Assembly: GCA_009731375.1 (NCBI GenBank)
Contig: BJOX01000102.1
Span: forward strand, 386,680-410,221
Origin: Paulinella micropora
Lineage: Eukaryota; Cercozoa; Imbricatea; Euglyphida
Reading direction: 5' to 3'
DNA: 23,542 nucleotides
Below are positions 21,789-23,542 of this stretch, one piece after another. Every line of letters starts with the position of its first letter. Within the stretch, counting starts at the first letter, position 1. The notes below the pieces were generated by a model. The model was given only the letters and a program-made list of their open reading frames with translations, searched no databases and was not told where the DNA came from. A program made the translations under genes and the position numbers.

Positions 21789-22480
21789 CTTGGTGTGCCC
21801 CTGACGCCCACAGGGGAACAGGCTGTTCAAGAGCTTTGGCTTACATATTGGTGTGTTGTTTCCTTGGTTGTTTGGTGGCTGTGGTCCAGGACCTTCTCCC
21901 CTGACGCCCACAGAGCGAGGAGCAGTTCAAGAGCTGCTTTAGGCGCGTTCTACACCACCCAGATTTCCTGGTTTCTGGGTCAATTTCTGGCTTTGCTTCC
22001 CTGAAAAGCCTGGCCTGTGGTGCCACGTGACCCAGAAATTGACCCAGATCTGGGTGGTGTAGAACGCGCCTTAGCAAGTTACATCTTGGTCTGTTGTTTC
22101 TTTGTTGTTTGGCGGCTGTTGTCCAGGACCTTCTCCCCTGACGCCCACGGAGCGAGGAGGAGCAGTTCAAGAGCTATGGCTTACATATTGGTGTGTTGTT
22201 TCTTTCCAGAACCTTCTCCCCTGCACGCCAACAGAAGAGGAGCAGATCAAGAAATTTGGCGGACATCTTGGTGTGTTGTTTCTAGGACCTTGTCCCCTGA
22301 CGCCTACAGAGCGAGGAGCAGTGCAAGAGCTTTGGCTTACATATTGGTTTGTTGTTTCCTTGGTTGTTTTGTCTGGCTGAAGGGCCTTCTCCCCTGACCC
22401 CCCACAGAAGAGGAGCAGTTCAAGAGCTTTGGCTTACATATTGGTGTGTTGTATCTTGGTTGTTTGTTGGTTGTTCCCAG
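21789..22480 (+). repeat. tandem array of partial exon/3'-splice-site units (copies 1-6)
   Basis: Units of about 75-105 bp start near 21789, 21890, 22127, 22210, 22286 and 22383, with a seventh at 22481. Each has GACCTTCTCCCCTGACGCC (the first is truncated), then CACAGAG, GAGGAGCAGTTCAAGAGC and TTTGG, followed by TTACATATTGGTGTGTTG and T-rich TTTCCTTGGTTGTTTGG leading to the next AG. Copies 4, 6 and 7 keep the frame PTEEEQ(F/I)K(S/K)FG. Copies 2, 3 and 5 have an extra C (GAGCGAG) that shifts it. Intron end and exon start are therefore duplicated together. Confidence 0.85.
21942..22070. mobile_element. MITE with 39-bp perfect TIRs and TTA target duplication
   Basis: The left arm 21942-21990 begins GGCGCGTTCTACACCACCCA and is the exact reverse complement of 22032-22070, apart from a 10-bp insertion at 21965-21974. 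The spacer is 41 bp with no coding sequence. TTA flanks both ends (21939-21941 and 22071-22073). A 3-bp TWA duplication and G-rich tips are typical of PIF/Harbinger (Tourist-like) MITEs. That assignment rests on the duplication and tips only. The element sits inside copy 2 of the exon-like array, splitting GAGCT..TTACAT. Confidence 0.75.
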
Positions 22481-22572
22481 GACCTTCTCCCCTGACGCCA
22501 ACAGAGGAGGAGCAGTTCAAGAGCTTTGGGCTGGGCCGCCAGGATGAGGGCACAATGCTCACACGCCTACAA
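22481..22572 (+). CDS. candidate exon of an unidentified protein (copy 7 of the array)
   Basis: The acceptor GGTTGTTCCCAG (AG at 22479-22480) precedes an open segment reading PSPLTPTEEEQFKSFG then LGRQDEGTMLTRLQ, followed by CAA|GTTTCT as a weak donor (22573-22574). The exon would be 92 nt, with two bases of a split codon at its 5' end and a complete codon at its 3' end. Acidic and polar composition looks coding. This is the only copy that continues beyond FKSFG, so it is the likely parent of the array. No family is recognised and no other exon of the gene is seen in the window. Confidence 0.35.
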
Positions 22573-22574
22573 GT

Positions 22575-22675
22575 TTCTCTCTCTCTCTCTCTATATATAT
22601 ATAATATATATATATTATATATATATATATTATATACATATATTTCCATGTATATATATCCTCTCTCTCTCTCCT
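22575..22675. repeat. (CT)n and (AT)n tract
   Basis: CT at 22575-22592, AT-rich TATATAATATAT to about 22655, then CT again to 22675. Confidence 0.95.
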
Positions 22676-22782
22676 CTAGGTAGGTAGGTAGCTAGCTAGC
22701 TAGCTAGCTAGCTAGATAGATAGATAGATAGGTAGATAGGTAGGTAGGTAGGTAGGTAGATAGATAGATAGATAGATAGATG

Positions 22783-22837
<55 letters not shown>

Positions 22838-22882
22838 TCAAAGATTGATAAATAGATAGATACACAGATAGATAGATACATC

Positions 22883-22937
<55 letters not shown>

Positions 22938-22939
22938 TA

Positions 22940-22986
<47 letters not shown>

Positions 22987-23002
22987 AGATCGATGGATAG
23001 AT
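22676..23002. repeat. GGTA, GCTA, GATA and GATT arrays
   Basis: GGTA (22678-22690), GCTA (22691-22713), GATA with GGTA reversion (22714-22935), then GATT (22936-22985). Successive units differ by one base. Confidence 0.95.
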
Positions 23003-23118
23003 AGATAGATTAGATAGATTAGATAGATTAGATAGATTAGATAGATCAGATAGATCAGATAGATCAGATAGATCAGATAGATCAGATAGATTAGATAGAT
23101 TAGATAGATTAGATATAT

Positions 23119-23119
<1 letters not shown>
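23003..23119. repeat. 9-bp tandem array (AGATAGATT/C), 4-5-4 pattern
   Basis: Thirteen 9-bp units: four AGATAGATT (23003-23038), five AGATAGATC (23039-23083), then AGATAGATT x3 and one AGATATATT (23084-23119). The identical T-to-C variant is confined to the middle block. Confidence 0.93.
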
Positions 23120-23197
<78 letters not shown>

Positions 23198-23230
23198 GAT
23201 ATATTGGGGGGTGGGGGGCAGGGGAAGGGC

Positions 23231-23285
<55 letters not shown>

Positions 23286-23290
23286 ATGCT
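23120..23290. repeat. GATA, then G-rich and GA tracts
   Basis: Pure GATA to about 23195, GGGGGGTGGGGGGCAGGGG at 23206-23224, then GA to about 23285. Confidence 0.95.
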
Positions 23291-23325
23291 TTCCAAAAAC
23301 ACCCAAGTCATTCATCCCCCCCCTT

Positions 23326-23327
23326 TA

Positions 23328-23409
<82 letters not shown>

Positions 23410-23411
23410 GT
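23326..23411. repeat. (TTA)n trinucleotide array
   Basis: TTATTATTA with one TAATATT slip near 23367. The remaining 23412-23542 is unique sequence with no recognisable gene. Confidence 0.95.
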
Positions 23412-23542
23412 ATTCCTTGGAGTGTTGACTGTGACATATTTGAGGGAAATCCCGATGAAAAAACCTAGTCACACTTGCTAAACAGAGTTCCAGCCCAATG
23501 GCCTCAAGGCGTTAAACTGTGACGCCAACTCATAACCCTTTG

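Overview
This is eukaryotic non-coding DNA made mostly of simple sequence repeats. By eye, four fifths or more of the window is microsatellite or minisatellite: (ATCT)/(GATA), (TGTA)/(CATA), (GAA)/(GGA), (GA)/(CT), (AT), (TTA), (AAGT), a CATAA/CATAG pentamer, an 8-bp array and a 9-bp array. Four runs of N mark assembly gaps. Eukaryotic signs are tRNA-like and MITE-like elements, candidate splice sites, a degenerate CCCTAA (TTAGGG-type) telomeric tract, and no bacterial-style gene packing. I cannot name the organism. Almost every long open frame is a translation of a microsatellite and is not annotated.

Layout. 1-6155: polypurine, TGTA, GATA/ATCT, TAA, octamer, GA and GAA blocks, separated by short islands of complex sequence. 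Many islands recur: repeats A and B, and the short pairs at 3541/3634, 4398/4499 and 4856/5040. 6184-9632: about 3.4 kb of nearly uninterrupted purine on the + strand, ending in a 438-N gap. 10071-11370: G and A homopolymers, a 24-bp tandem repeat, AT repeats, the telomere-like tract, then a chain of related tetranucleotides. 11380-13270: ATCT, then a five-copy module of about 45 bp fused to CA and CATA repeats, a CATAA/CATAG array, and ATGA and AAGT arrays. 13353-13641: a long inverted repeat of foldback type. 13701-15030: a 64-bp duplication and copies of repeat C among ATCT arrays. 15033-17446: the complex core, with repeat A in tandem (about 542-bp period), an ATCT array, then repeat B in tandem. 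The same A-ATCT-B-ATCT order occurs at 1481-2670.

17447-19400 returns to ATCT, AT, CATA and GA/CT. 19401-20138 is the longest stretch of ordinary complexity. It holds a tRNA-like (possible SINE) segment and a 96-residue open frame with three CxxC pairs. A GA/CT palindrome and a 639-N gap follow. 21789-22572 is a seven-copy tandem array in which most copies carry a 3' splice-acceptor-like junction and an exon-like segment. Only the last copy runs on into a candidate complete exon. Copy 2 is split by a 129-bp MITE with perfect 39-bp terminal inverted repeats and a TTA duplication. The end of the window is GATA/GATT, a 9-bp array and (TTA)n.

No set of genes working together can be reconstructed. 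The best leads are the acceptor/exon array with its MITE, the foldback element, the shared junction motif from which ATCT arrays start in unrelated repeats, and the compound modules where a fixed unique core is joined to the same microsatellites.
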